Origin: Amphiura filiformis
Taxonomy: Eukaryota; Echinodermata; Ophiuroidea; Amphilepidida; Amphiuridae
Length of the DNA: 64,000 nucleotides
Reading direction: 5' to 3'
NCBI RefSeq assembly: GCF_039555335.1
Contig: NC_092637.1
Coordinates: forward strand, 1,302,001 to 1,366,000
Shown: positions 20,237 through 31,457 of the stretch, one piece after another
Position numbering within the stretch: position 1 is the stretch's first letter
Layout of the letters: every line of letters starts with the position of its first letter
Notes under the pieces: model-generated
The model's database searches: none
What the model saw: only the letters and a program-made list of their open reading frames with translations
What the model was told of the DNA's origin: nothing
Made by a program: the position numbers and the translations under genes

Positions 20237-21094
20237 CAATAAAATGGTTCGAGTTCAAGGATGGAATGAGCGTCCTTGAAGATCATCTAAGGTCCGAAAG
20301 ACTTGCTGACGTCACCACTAATGATATACGTGCTCGAACAGTGGCATTGATAATGAATAAAGAGCCAAATAAGAAAGAAACACTGGTGAATGTGTTTTCA
20401 ACATTAATCCATTAACATTGGGTATTCCAGGGTGTCTTCTAGATGGGGTCCCAGAATATTTATGTACAAAAGTGATACCAATTGACATATTCAAGTCCAC
20501 ACCTTCTATACACTTAGAATGAGGACCGAGGCAAGTTAGCAATCATAGAAGTATAGAAGCAATCTATATGTGGCCAAAGGTGAATGTGACTGTTCTTGGA
20601 TTGTGTCCTGTCCGCTATTCTTAGTTTGTCAAGCTGCCATTCACGACAGAGGGGTCAGTTAACTAAAGTAACCACATTGTGGTTCAGGCATGGTCTCCAG
20701 TTAGTGAAACCTATTACAGAATTTTAAGTCCTACCTTCATAATATCAGGTTTGCTGTTGATCAATGCTGGTGATCCTTCAATGAAGAGTGGCTCACGGAG
20801 CTATCGGAAGACTTCCATTTTGTTGACATAGATGGTTTCAAGAAAAATTGCGACGGGTGCATTAAGGTTTGTAGTGACCATGCTCAAGAGTGAGATAGAA
20901 ATAATTTGGCTAGTACATTTTCAAGTACCTTGTTCTACGAACTTATTAACCACCCCTCGTAACTAATAGACTCGGGCTCGTTTTTGTTTTAAGGGAGGGG
21001 GCTGATTTTGAAAAAGTGATATTGGTGGGGCGGATTTTGAAAATGTGGAATTTTTATTTCAAAATTTCAACCTTTATTGCCCAAAAAGGGCTAA
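20237..21094. other. Intergenic, unrecognised; dispersed G-rich repeat at right end
   Basis: No gene is seen. Near 20960-21055, GGGAGGGGGCTGATTTTGAA resembles, in inverse sense, the C-rich block at 46.9-47.1 kb (GGGGATGCTGATTTTG on the minus strand). This suggests a dispersed repeat family. Confidence 0.35.
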
Positions 21095-21665
21095 ATACAG
21101 GGTGTCCCAATAAAAACAGAATCCCCATTGCGCCCTCTTTTTCTCCTATTTCTGAAAAATTGATCAAATGTATTTTGGTATGTAAAGAATATTTAAATCG
21201 TTAGCTTTAATAATAAAAAAAGAAAGAAGAGATACCCTCTTTATAACACATAAAGGCATAAATAGCGAAGAAAAAAAGTTTAAGTTTGCAAGTATAGCAA
21301 GAGAAGTGCCATCCCATATCCATTTTGCCGACAAGTTAATGAAATTTAACCCAATCCATAGCCCATAGACCCACCAGTAAAGCCCATTCACTAAATAAAG
21401 CTCATTATTTTGATAAAGATATCATTAAGGAATACTTGATATTCACGCATGGTACATTTACTCCTTTTCAATCTTTGAAGTAGCCAAGCCTCCTCCGTGG
21501 ACGGAGTGAAAAACGGAAACATTTCTTTAAAAGAGCCGATTGCAATATTTCTTTCGGTTTGTTAAAGCTAACGAATGAGGGTTTCTTTACATACCATATG
21601 TGAGTTACCTTTCAGAAACAAGAGAAAAAGAGAGCGCAATGAGGGTTCTGGTTCTGTACATCTAC
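21095..21665. mobile_element. Mariner-like MITE with long diverged inverted repeats
   Basis: The left end CAGGGTGTCCCAATAAAAAC followed by ATTGCGCCCTCTTTTTCTCC, TTTCTGAAA, GGTATGTAAAGAA and CGTTAGCTTTAA is found inverted at about 21555-21660. Identity between arms is roughly 75-80 percent. CAGGGTGTCCCAA is typical of mariner-type ends. No transposase remains. Confidence 0.6.
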
Positions 21666-21793
21666 TTTTCGCTCGCAATACGCTCGCATGGAACTTTTTG
21701 AGCATTTGGCAGTTTTTGGACCGCCCCTCGCCCCCATGAATACGAGCCTGAATAGACTCAAATGCAATGGACATGTGTTTGTTCTAAAAGCAC

Positions 21794-22834
21794 CGTGACT
21801 ATATATTCGCGTTAATTTCATTATAAGCTTAAAACGCGTTGAAAACGCCAAATTGTAGTCAAAAATATATAATATTAGTAAATCACCAAAGCAAATGGTA
21901 ACGTAGGTACAAAATGTACGTGGAAAAGAACTGCAATAACTATAACAAACTATGTGCCCAAAGAGTTGTCTTTGGCATGTTGCTTTTTTGAAATATCACC
22001 AAAAATATCAAATTTTGGAAAAACGCCCAAAAATTTAAAACAAGCACTAATTCAAAATAAATAGATATTCGCACTCGGCGGCCCAATGACTACCTGCTGC
22101 TGTGATTTGGGGTAACTCGTTGCTTCCCCTCTCCAGATACCTGTACTTCAAGTTCGTCCATACCCCACGCCTAAAACTAATTTGTAACATACATACAGCC
22201 ATCCATCAACCCTATAGTCATCCGGCTGCACATACATACAGCCGGAGAAATAGTCTTTCCTTATCCAATTGGGCTATTCCAGTTGAAATCCATACACCCC
22301 TCATGGAAGAGATGTAGACTGCTGCCCTCAGTCGTCAACCGTCTGGATTGACGACTGAGAAAACTACGTGGAAAAAAAAGTGACGGATTTTGCAACAGGA
22401 TTCCGGATAGAGCATGCGCAGTTGTGTCCAAATTGACCTTTTGACCGAGTTTGTTGTTTTTAGAAGTTCAGAGCGCGATCTTATCACAGCGGCGCGGTAC
22501 AGCGACGCGGTACACGGGCGCCGCTAGTCAATCGCGCTACCGCGCACAACCAAAGTCGCATTGAATATTTTTCAGAAGTCCGTCATGATATGGACTGGAA
22601 GATTATCAGTCGTCACTACGAAGCATAACAAAGTACATGCGAAGTGTAGACGGCTGATTGGAATTAGTCTAGGAAGAGATGACTTTAATCTCCCACAAAG
22701 GGGTTGTAGATTTAAAATGAGGGTATTCATTCAAGTAATCCCATTTGAAATTCACGCTCCCTGTATGGGATATTAAGGTCACGTCTTCCATAGGGGGTGT
22801 ATTAAAATGAAATTAACGCGAATATATAGTCACG
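21794..22834. mobile_element. 1.04-kb element with perfect 29-bp terminal inverted repeats
   Basis: Positions 21794-21822 (CGTGACTATATATTCGCGTT and on) are the exact reverse complement of 22806-22834. The interior contains a hairpin with the 15-nt stem CTCAGTCGTCAAYCG at about 22327-22359, a CpG-rich patch at 22470-22555 and no transposase. This is probably a non-autonomous DNA transposon. Confidence 0.65.
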
Positions 22835-24714
22835 CTGCCGTATCAAATCTCATAAAAAGGCCACGACTGCCGAGTATGTTTTTATGTTTCCCGCACGAAA
22901 GCTTTCGTCAACATACTATACTTCTTTGGAAACGTTGACCTTTGACCATTATTTGCTATGACATTGATATGTAGACTTGATTGGGTATATTAAAAGCACC
23001 CCCGTTACTGAATTGTTTAGCTGGTCAGTAGATAATCCTACAGGGATACAGTCAGCATGGTCAATAGTTTAACATGGTGTGTGAGCATGATGAAAGACCC
23101 ATTATTGATTGGCGCAGATATTAAAGGCACAAGTCCTTTGCGTGCATAGCAGAAAATTGTATTAATATAATGGTTTTTTTGTAACTAAAATACTAACTGC
23201 ATTCTGCATTATGTATTTATCTATTTATTTAGGCCTATGCCTATTTATTTATTTACTGATTTATTTATTTACTTATTTGGTAGATAAGTAAAAAATTAGT
23301 AATATTTCGAAACACCCGAGGTTGTACTTATTGGGTTAAAACATCGATTTCTGGGGCCAATTTGTTTATTCGCGTTTTCTTACTTACCCTGCTGTTACTG
23401 CATGTAACGAGGAATCTTGCGATTATTTCATTTTATGATCTGATTTTGCCTTTTGCCTTATTTGGATGCTAATCCTTGTCGGAAAACTGACCACATATGT
23501 TTTGAACAGCACGCCTTTTTCCATTTTTCATGCAAGGTCAGATTCGATGAGACTTGCTTCTCTATTGGTCAATTTGGTTAATTAAAGAAATATTCCACCA
23601 ATCATATTTCTTCTTCTATCTTCTTCTATAGAGATACCCCCCCCCCAATTTGGTTATTAAAATTAGTCTCGTGTACGCTAGTTTATAGCCGTCCAGTGAT
23701 TGACGACTATCTATAGCTTACGTCTATACGAGTGGACCTGTAAAATTGAAATACTGGAATGAGGTGGGCCAGGAATAATAGACAAAGGGATAGGCATCCC
23801 AAGTTCCGTAACCAAACCGATGTAGCCTAGGTCTAGACAACAGGCGGATTAGCGGCCACTTTGTTTCTACATGATGTTATTCACGTGTCGATATACTTAC
23901 ACAAATAAATAAGTTAACAGGTTTACAATTTTACAATTATATTTTGAGTATACAATATATATATTATATTCTGTAGTAAATCGATGAATCGATGTTCAGG
24001 TATTATATGCTTGATAGAATTAAACTGTCTGACCAGCTAGTATTCTCCTCCGCCGTCAGTGTGATTCCAGTCACTCCACGTACCGTGTTGCGAAGGTGGA
24101 GGAGACTTAAGCTGTATTGACGAACACGCATGCGTCAAAAATGATGTAGCCTAGGTCGAACAATAGCGTGACGTAGTTCCCGACATTGTCCCTATGAACG
24201 CTCACCCTCCTGGGTGGGCGGAGCTGACTAATTTATGAATTGTATGCTGATTGACCCGGAAGTGGGAAACAGCTGTTGGATTGTGTTTACAAATTTCACA
24301 GAGCAAATTCATGATCAATGTGCCGATCACATGGCAAGATGTCACGTTGCACATTGGAAAACCGTCCATATTATGAAGAAAGCTTTAAAAGCAGCCGGGA
24401 TAAGCAGTAAAGTCATGTGCGCATATTATTTTAAATTAGACTTTACTGTTAGAATGAAGCTAAATATCTAAATATTATGCTGTCAATCAAAAATTCACAA
24501 ACTTTCAAGTATGGCAAGCCATTCGATCCAAAAAGCGTTGGTGCAATTGAAAGAGATGAAATTGGCATTTTGGGGAGGAAATTTCCAATGTTATCTGGTT
24601 GACCCGATAGCTTACAATTTCTTGACCAAAAAAATATATGACCAAAAAATTTGTGGAAAAAATTATTGGGGTCTTGGAGTTTGCCCTTTCCCCCTCCCTT
24701 AAGATTAAGGTTAT
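22835..24714. other. Intergenic with ATTT-rich tract
   Basis: An imperfect (ATTT)n tract lies at about 23210-23290 and a C-run at 23635-23647. Short open frames at 24235-24471 and 24511-24702 show no recognised domain. No RNA gene is seen. Confidence 0.5.
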
Positions 24715-25020
24715 AAAGATCTAAAAAAAGAATGCGAGATCAAGGATTTCACGTCTAAAAGACAAAGGAAACAGGTTTAGTGTAGTTAACCTCTCACGAT
24801 AGTCTAAATTAGGGTAATGTAGAGTATAGTTTGTTGTTCTCCTCTGTATGCCTTCAATTAATCGTATATTACGTTTTGATGTACCACTCCAGAGAGAGCT
24901 GGCATACTCCACATCACTTCTGACCAGTGCAGTAAAAAGTGTCCTTGTAACCCTTTCGGGAGCGTTACATCCTATTGCACGTTGTAGCCCCGCGATGGTG
25001 GTGGGGGGAGGGGGGGGGGC
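24715..25020 (-). mobile_element. LINE reverse-transcriptase C-terminal fragment (CR1/L2/Jockey-like)
   Basis: The minus strand encodes TRTLFTALVRSDVEYASSLW, then a helix with IEGIQRRTTNY and YRERLTTLNLFPLSFRREIL. This matches the thumb region of non-LTR reverse transcriptases (LVRPxLEYAxxxW ... QRRxTRxI ... YxERLxxLxLxxLxxRR). It is truncated at both ends and abuts a G-run at 25000-25018. It is a dead copy. Confidence 0.85.
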
Positions 25021-25049
25021 TTCAATATGAAATGGGTATAGGTGTTGGG

Positions 25050-25445
25050 CTGGCACTTTCGCAGTAAGGGGCATTCGGTGAGAGCAAAATGTAAAAAAAA
25101 TATGGGGTCATTGGGTGAGAGCATGATTGTTGGCATTCGGAGAGAGCAAAATGTAAAAAATATGCGGTCATTGGGGGAGAACATGACCTGTTTTTTAAAT
25201 GGAATCTTTGAGTGAGAACCGAAACAGCGTCACAGAAACCTCTAAAATCGATTTTAAATGGCTTCAAATTTCTTTGTTTTGTTTTTTCAAAATAAGTAAC
25301 AATGAAAGTTGCTGTTCAAATTGAACTTGTAAGGGTCTTTGGGTGACAGATCAAATGGAAAATTAGGGGGTCTTCGGGTGACAGAGCATGGTAAAAATAT
25401 GGGGTCTTTGGGTGACAGCGATGCTGAAACAAGGGGGTATTAACA
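25050..25445. repeat. Dispersed repeat made of GGTCATTGGGTGAGAGCA-type motifs
   Basis: The motif GGGGTCWTTGGGTGASAG or a close variant occurs at about 25106, 25170, 25334, 25368 and 25402, spaced irregularly with AAAATGTAAAAAATATG-like spacers. It has no stable open frame. The family is not identified. Confidence 0.6.
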
Positions 25446-25498
25446 GCCCTACATACGCGTCACCTCCAAAGTTGGAGTGCTCCCTGGGCTTTGGGTAA

Positions 25499-25572
25499 GC
25501 TAATCCTAATCCTAACTCTAACCCTAATCCCACACCTGACCCTAACCCTAATCCTAAACCTAAACTAACCAT
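25499..25572 (+). repeat. Degenerate telomere-like tract (CCTAAT/CCCTAA variants)
   Basis: About 12 hexamer-like units alternate CTAATC, CTAACT, CTAACC and CTGACC. The CCCTAA motif is the complement of the metazoan telomere TTAGGG. The tract is internal, short and mutated, so it is an interstitial relic or microsatellite, not a chromosome end. Confidence 0.6.
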
Positions 25573-26284
25573 ATCCCTAGTTTCGTTTACAAATACATGA
25601 ATGAATACCCCCAGGTTTCCCTTTTTGTGGCTTTTTCTTTTGATCATGTTGATGTTAGTGGGGTTATCAAAAATTATCCTTACCTGATCACTCCAACTTT
25701 CATCAAAAGGTTAATTGTTTTATTTGGATTTGTTTTCCATTTTTGGAATGTGCTAAACACATTAAACACATACAGGTACAGTAACTCATTACGCTAACGC
25801 TATTACAAGGGAATCCCATAAAACATACATAAACAAACTCACAAAACATTAATAGCCATAATTAATATTAAAAGCAGTAATGCATATCAGAATTGATTTA
25901 AGTACACCGATGTTTTTTTTTTAAATGGACATCAAACACACACCACTAATTGCAACGATATCCATTCTATATTTATCATTTTTCCTAAAGTTCACACATA
26001 TCAGAGTCTATGAAATTCCAAGCGATGCAACAGTACCTAATTTGCATAAATTTAAGTCAAATATGTTTAAAAACAATTTCTATGCTGTAGTTACTTGGTT
26101 AACATTGTAATCATGAGGCATATAAATTATGCGTAGGCGGTAACGGATCTCCGTGTTTCACACTATATTATGTTTATGATGTGATCGAATAACCAATTTC
26201 AAGACTGAAGTCAACGTTATAGTTATACAGAAAACCAAAATGTGAATTTCTAAAGCTTTACTGACCCGTAACATTCCACATAGT
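25573..26284. other. Intergenic, nothing recognised
   Basis: AT-rich. The short open frame at 25597-25797 has no recognisable domain and stops elsewhere interrupt it. Confidence 0.45.
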
Positions 26285-26660
26285 GATTTCATGATGTCTA
26301 TGCCATCCAGCATTGTATGCAGTATAATGTTTAACCTTTATACTGATTTTCCCACTTGGCATAATCATCATAAGTTAGCACTTTGTCTTGGTACATTATT
26401 TAAAGTTTTCCTTTTTGCATACACCTCAAATTCAAACGATAAACATGCAAACAATAATGTCGAGGGAATGATTCTCCTCTGTGTTATTTGTCAAAAATCG
26501 ACTGAATCTTATATTCATATGTTTTGCGATTGTGACAAAATCTGTCCCCTGTCATGCCTGTGGGATAATTTGAGCACTTTTATTGACATGAAATGTGGTG
26601 AAAATAGGGATTTTTCCAACTTTCGGAAAATGTTTGGCATGGATTAATTAAGCTCTAACA
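26285..26660 (+). mobile_element. Probable LINE 3' coding fragment (zinc-binding C-terminal end)
   Basis: An open frame encodes CVICQKSTESYIHMFCDCDK, then LWDNLSTFI. The pattern C-x2-C-x6-E-x3-H-x3-C, followed by a Trp-containing helix, resembles the zinc-binding segment after the reverse transcriptase of some non-LTR elements. The frame ends at TAA near 26647. I see no upstream reverse transcriptase. Confidence 0.5.
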
Positions 26661-26941
26661 TAATAGGGGTATTAACTTTTTGATTCTTTATCTGAAATTT
26701 TATATTTATAGATGTAGATTCCAGAAATGTAATCCAAATTTCCAGGCATTTTTAAAACTTGTGCAATCAAGCTGAAAACTGAATACAAAATTGCTGAGAG
26801 AACAGTTTGGTCAACATTTGAAGAAATTCACTTTTGATTTTGATGAAAATTGATCTTTTAAAAATTTCCCATTAAGTTGTATCAATTTTTTTCTTTTGAT
26901 TTAATTATTGGTTCTTGGTATTGTATTTTTACTTTTTAATA

Positions 26942-28491
26942 CAGGGTGTATCAAAATGATTGGTACCGGGATATGTGACATTTTCAAAAATATACCAAAA
27001 ATATAAAATTGCTAATTAATATAGTTTTTGTACTATAAATAGAAAGGGGCATATGTTAACTTATTGATCTAATAATCTATTTATTTATTTATTTATTTAT
27101 TGCATCATATTTACCCAGGATGGCCCGATCAGCTAAAATGCTGTTCTTACACGGGGCCCTGCATAACATTAAAAAACATACAGATACATGAGTATTATAA
27201 AAAAGCATAAACATATAAATCATAATTTAAAAGAGTATACCAATTTACAAGTACTTAAACTAATACAATGTTAAGAACAAATCATTACAAAGTATTACTA
27301 ATATTGGTAACTCAACATGGCACAAAATTATAATCAAATATATTGCACAAATCCGAATCAAAAGCAAACTCATATTGAACTCATATTCTCACCACACTCA
27401 AATATCCACCACTGCACTACTCCCCACACAACATTATCGTCCTCATATTACCACTACCGCACAAACATACACACCCCACACTACTTCACCCCTCACGTAA
27501 AAAATCACACCTATACACTCTAGAGTTGATAGGTTGATGCATTTGGGAGTTATTGTCATTTAAACGAAGATCGACGTAATCATGGCTTTACTTACACAAC
27601 ATAAGATGAATAGGTTCACTACTTGAGCCATTTGTTGCATATATGCTCTTTAATATCTCATCTCAGTCTACATAACATAAGATTGCTTTACACATGCTTT
27701 TAGAGAGATAGTTCCTGAAGTCCCTGCCTTAAGACTCTGGCAGTGTGAGGTGAAGCCCTATCTTGAATGAACTTAACACCTGGGATAGACCCATTCGGCC
27801 TTATGTAACTGCCCATATCAAATTTTGAAACATTGCAAGTTATAGCATGTTTGCATGGAATACGCCTTGCTCTTGGAAACTGTCTTTCTCTGCACTTCTC
27901 CATAGCTTCATGTCAACATAGATCATGACTGCACTACTGAAGTGTGAAATACTGTGGAGCCATTCCAATAACTTTTTACCAGGTCTAAACTAACCTACAC
28001 TGTCTACAGTCTATAGCAATTCTGCCACACCATCTACTTTGTAATCTCAATTTTTGTAAACTGCAATTAAATCACCGCCCTGGAAGGTGTTGATACACAA
28101 ACTTCTTTCACCTAAATCATTCAAGGCCAATAAATATTGATTAGAACATTTATATATACTATGAATGAAGAAATAGGCAAGGAAAATATTTAACATTTCC
28201 ATGATTTTCAACATATCATTCTCACAAGGTATTTGCAGTAAAATAGATCTTTGAAAATGGTGCGCTACTGATCCAGCGTTACGACGAAAAGTGTAAAAAC
28301 ACCTACTTTCCTTTAAAATCATGTAACTTCTGAACAGAATGTGCTATCTTTATGATCTAAAATTCTTAGAGAAGATAAAACTACTATAATTACAAATATT
28401 TAAACAATTAACCCCAAACTGGCACAAAAAATAGTAAAACAATTCGGCAAAAATGAGAAGTCGTCGGTACCAATCATTTTGATACACCCTG
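26942..28491. mobile_element. Mariner-like DNA transposon with 27-bp inverted ends, flanked by TA
   Basis: The left end CAGGGTGTATCAAAATGATT continues to GGTACCG, and the right end is its exact reverse complement. Both sides are flanked by TA, as expected of Tc1/mariner-type insertion. A decayed minus-strand frame at 27700-27903 includes FIQDRASPHTARVLRQ, which resembles the second catalytic Asp region of mariner transposases. A LINE tail has inserted inside it. Confidence 0.8.
27075..27535 (-). mobile_element. 5'-truncated LINE 3' end inserted in the mariner-like element
   Basis: On the minus strand a G/T-rich stretch is followed by GGCCCCGTGTAAGAACAGC, TCGGGCCATCCTGGGTAAAT and a poly(AAAT) tail (plus-strand TTTA repeats at 27078-27102). 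This layout is typical of CR1-like LINE 3' untranslated regions. No coding part remains. Confidence 0.6.
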
Positions 28492-29666
28492 TAGTAATGC
28501 ACGGCACTTCCTGCCATTTCCATTCATTTATGTATTTCAGAAAGCACATGGTTTTTCTTACATTTTTCCTTGTAAATTAAATGTTTTTCATGCTTTGTAA
28601 TAATGTGGGTTGAATGTATTGGATGTCGTGTCTTGTCCTGTCTTGCCTTCTTGATGTGGATGTGTCTTGAGTATAAGGGATGTGAGGTGTGAGAAGTTTG
28701 TGTTTGTGTGCTGTATTTTTGTTTTGTCTTTTGTTTTGTTTTTGTTTTTTATCTGTTCAAAAAACATAACAAGAACAACAACAAAAAAACAGTACTATAA
28801 TAGCTCATTCATTGTATTCACAATCTTTATAATACATTTATATGAAGCTATGTATTGAATACTGAGTAATGATTTTGCATTGAAGGGGTCTGGTGGATAG
28901 GCCATTATTTGTACACATGTTTTTCTTCCACCACCAGATCCAAGTACTGGGCAATAAACATGAAAAAAATAAATAAAAATAATTAATGTCGAAGGAACTA
29001 TATTAATACCCGAGATTCTGCTGTGCATTTAGAAGAGCGTTTATTTTACGCTGACAATTCTGTTTACGATATGGAAAAAAAAAATATCAATTTAAATTTG
29101 CTGTCTTCAACAGACTGAAGTCAATCTTATACAGAAAAACAAATGTGGCTTTAACCCAAGAACAACTGAACCATATTCTGTAACACGGACTACGAAGATG
29201 GGGGTTGTTGCAACCTGCACAGTAATTTTCAATTACAAACGTCATAATATTTAGTACTAATGTATAGCTATGGGTTGCTTCGATACAGTGATAACCAAAA
29301 TAAGTACAATAATTCCCCTCATACTGTTGCTATAATGTCATAATGTGAGGGTACCCATGCACATTTGGGATATTCTGGCTATGTACAAAAGTATAGGCAA
29401 AATTGATTTTCGGATAAAAAATCTACAAAAAATCATTGATTTTACTGTAGAAACATTGGTGCACGGCCCTATATGGTCATCTTTGATGGACGGTCCTACC
29501 CCGGGTAAGGGGCTGGGGTAAAAACTTTATCTCTAAAATGAGCGCAAATGATGGATCTACAAATGCGTAAACGCGAGCGTTTGTTTTATGAAGGATAAAA
29601 AATCTTAGGGTGGGGTGGTACAACCCCCTTTCGTAGGGATAAGGGCTCTGTAACCCACCTGCGTGG
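28492..29666. other. Intergenic, nothing recognised
   Basis: T-rich and A-rich runs near 28700-28800. No repeat ends, domains or RNA genes are seen. Confidence 0.45.
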
Positions 29667-29774
29667 GACCTAAGAGCATATCAGACACAGCAAACTGCAT
29701 TCTGAATTTCAAATAATTTTGATTTTTTTTTAAAATTCGCGGTATAATACAAATTCTATGCTAAATGTTTAATT
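29667..29774 (+). repeat. Fragment of the GTGGGAC foldback family
   Basis: The text GTGGGACCTAAGAGCATATC, GCATTCTGAATTTCAAATAA and GGTATAATACAAATTCTATG matches the arm of the foldback at 52.8-53.4 kb. Only about 110 bp of one arm remains. Confidence 0.6.
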
Positions 29775-30003
29775 TGCTCAGTATAAAAACGGCCCATAGC
29801 ACATTTTTGTAAAGATTTAGATGTTCAGGTGAAAGTGCCACACTGCCCTCTATGTACCTGCCACTGAAGTTGTTGTAAAGAATCCCCTTTTATTGCTAGA
29901 AGCAAAAGAAAATACCATTTCTTATATTTCCCTGTGAATTCAATATTGCAAAAGTCACTTTTTTTAATGACATATGTGCCATGGGCCGTTTTTATATTGA
30001 GCC
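29775..30003. mobile_element. MITE with about 35-bp inverted ends
   Basis: The left end TGCTCAGTATAAAAACGGCC, continuing CATAGCACAT, is mirrored by ATGTGCCATGGGCCGTTTTT ... TATTGAGCC at the right end. The family also occurs around 11.63-12.0 kb. No coding content. Confidence 0.7.
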
Positions 30004-30155
30004 ATTTTAACAGTCCTCCAAAATAAATGTATTGGTTTTAATTTTATTCAAGTTTTAAACCGCACCGAGAGTAAAGTTTCAAAAACAAAACTTACCTTGA
30101 TAAATAAATAAACGAAATCTGTGATACTTTTGTGACATCAGCGATCGACTGCCAT

Positions 30156-30828
30156 CCCAGCAAACACAAAACGTTTTCGACATCATTCGCAAAAGGTTAT
30201 AACAGGTTGTCAGAAAACGTTTAAATGTCGGGTTATATAAAGGGTACATTAATGGTATAAAACGTTTTAATAACATTAAATAACATTTGTTGGTAATTTA
30301 CTGCACAGAAAACATTTAAATGTCGGGTTATATAAAGGGTATAAAAACGTTTTAATAACATTCCAAAAACATTTTTGAAAACTTGGTACAAATCATTCTA
30401 AACAGAATGTTATTTTGGGGTTGAAAAATATTTTGCAAAAAAAATGTTTGCCCAAAATATTTACAATAACGTTTTTAAAATGTTTTTACGATCTTTATAT
30501 AGCCCGACATTTAAATGTTATTAAAACGTTTTGTAAAAAACATTTTAAGAACATTTCTGTGTTTGCTGGGTGCAAATATTTTACATAATGTTATTTAAGT
30601 GTTGACAAAATATTTGGCTAAAAATGTTTGCAAAAATAGTTTACAATGACATTTCGAAAACATTTTAAAAATATTGTTGTAGTGTGTTTTCATACAAAAC
30701 GTTTTAAAACGATTTCATGACCTTTATATAACCCGACATTTTAATGTTATTAAAACGTTTTTACCTAAACCAAAACCCAAAATATAACTTATTTAAAACG
30801 TTTTAAAAACGTTTTTGTGTTTGCTGGG
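30156..30828. mobile_element. Full-length CCCAGCAAACAC MITE (AAACGTTTT family)
   Basis: Begins CCCAGCAAACACAAAACGTT and ends with the inverse, AACGTTTTTGTGTTTGCTGG G. The interior repeats GTCGGGTTATATAAAGGGTA in both directions and many AAACGTTTT blocks. It contains a second internal GTGTTTGCTGGG end near 30561-30571, so it may be two nested copies. AT flanks both ends. Related fragments lie at 1815-2034 and 7670-7890. Confidence 0.8.
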
Positions 30829-31360
30829 ATGCTACAGCTATGGCTATATAAAAGACTACCGGCCACGTAGTGTACATATTCTTTATAAATTCTCGTCTTC
30901 TTTTAAAAAAAATTATAGGTGCATTATCCCTGATTAAATATTTTCATGTTGGAGTGTTTGACAATATCATTCATCACAAATCGTTGAAAGGATGTTATCT
31001 AAAATCCAAAAAATGGCAGCCCCATGAAATAACTAGATGGTCATTTAAAAACAAGTTATGAACTATGTAAATGATATCTGAAAACATAGCATGATAGCAA
31101 GTAAGATTGTATGGGGTATGGGCCTTTACAGAATAGCCTCATAATAAGCACAAAGTTGCATTTTGGATTGGCATCAAAAAGTCTATAATATTATGTGCTC
31201 TATTATTTTTTTGTTTATTATTTTTTCTTAAAATGTTAACTGCTTGATTGCGTATGACTAACAAATTCTTGTTTAAAGTTGATGTCTAACATGTTGAGAT
31301 ATTTATTTAATAAATAGTGTGTAGGTTCTAAAGTATCAATAATTTTAACTGTTTTTATAG

Positions 31361-31457
31361 ATGACGAAAGTCAAGACGAAAACATCTTGTGTAACCAAGA
31401 TGAATTTATCCTGGGTGATTATGCTATTATGTTTGGTTACAGCTGCCCATACACAGG
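31361..31457 (+). CDS. First coding exon of secreted EGF/TSP3 protein: signal peptide
   Basis: Follows an acceptor-like TTTTTATAG. ATG at 31361 gives MTKVKTKTSCVTK, and a second in-frame ATG at 31400 gives MNLSWVIMLLCLVTAAHTQ, an excellent signal peptide with likely cleavage after the AHT/AAH region. The exon ends in phase 1 at GTAAGT, which matches the phase 1 EGF exon 3 kb downstream (giving TQ-D-CGAGCG). The internal ATG may be the real start. Confidence 0.8.

Noticed and set aside
24235-24702. Two short open frames (78 and 63 codons) in a row
   Set aside because: No domain, codon pattern or splice support. They may be relics of an unknown element, but I cannot support a gene.
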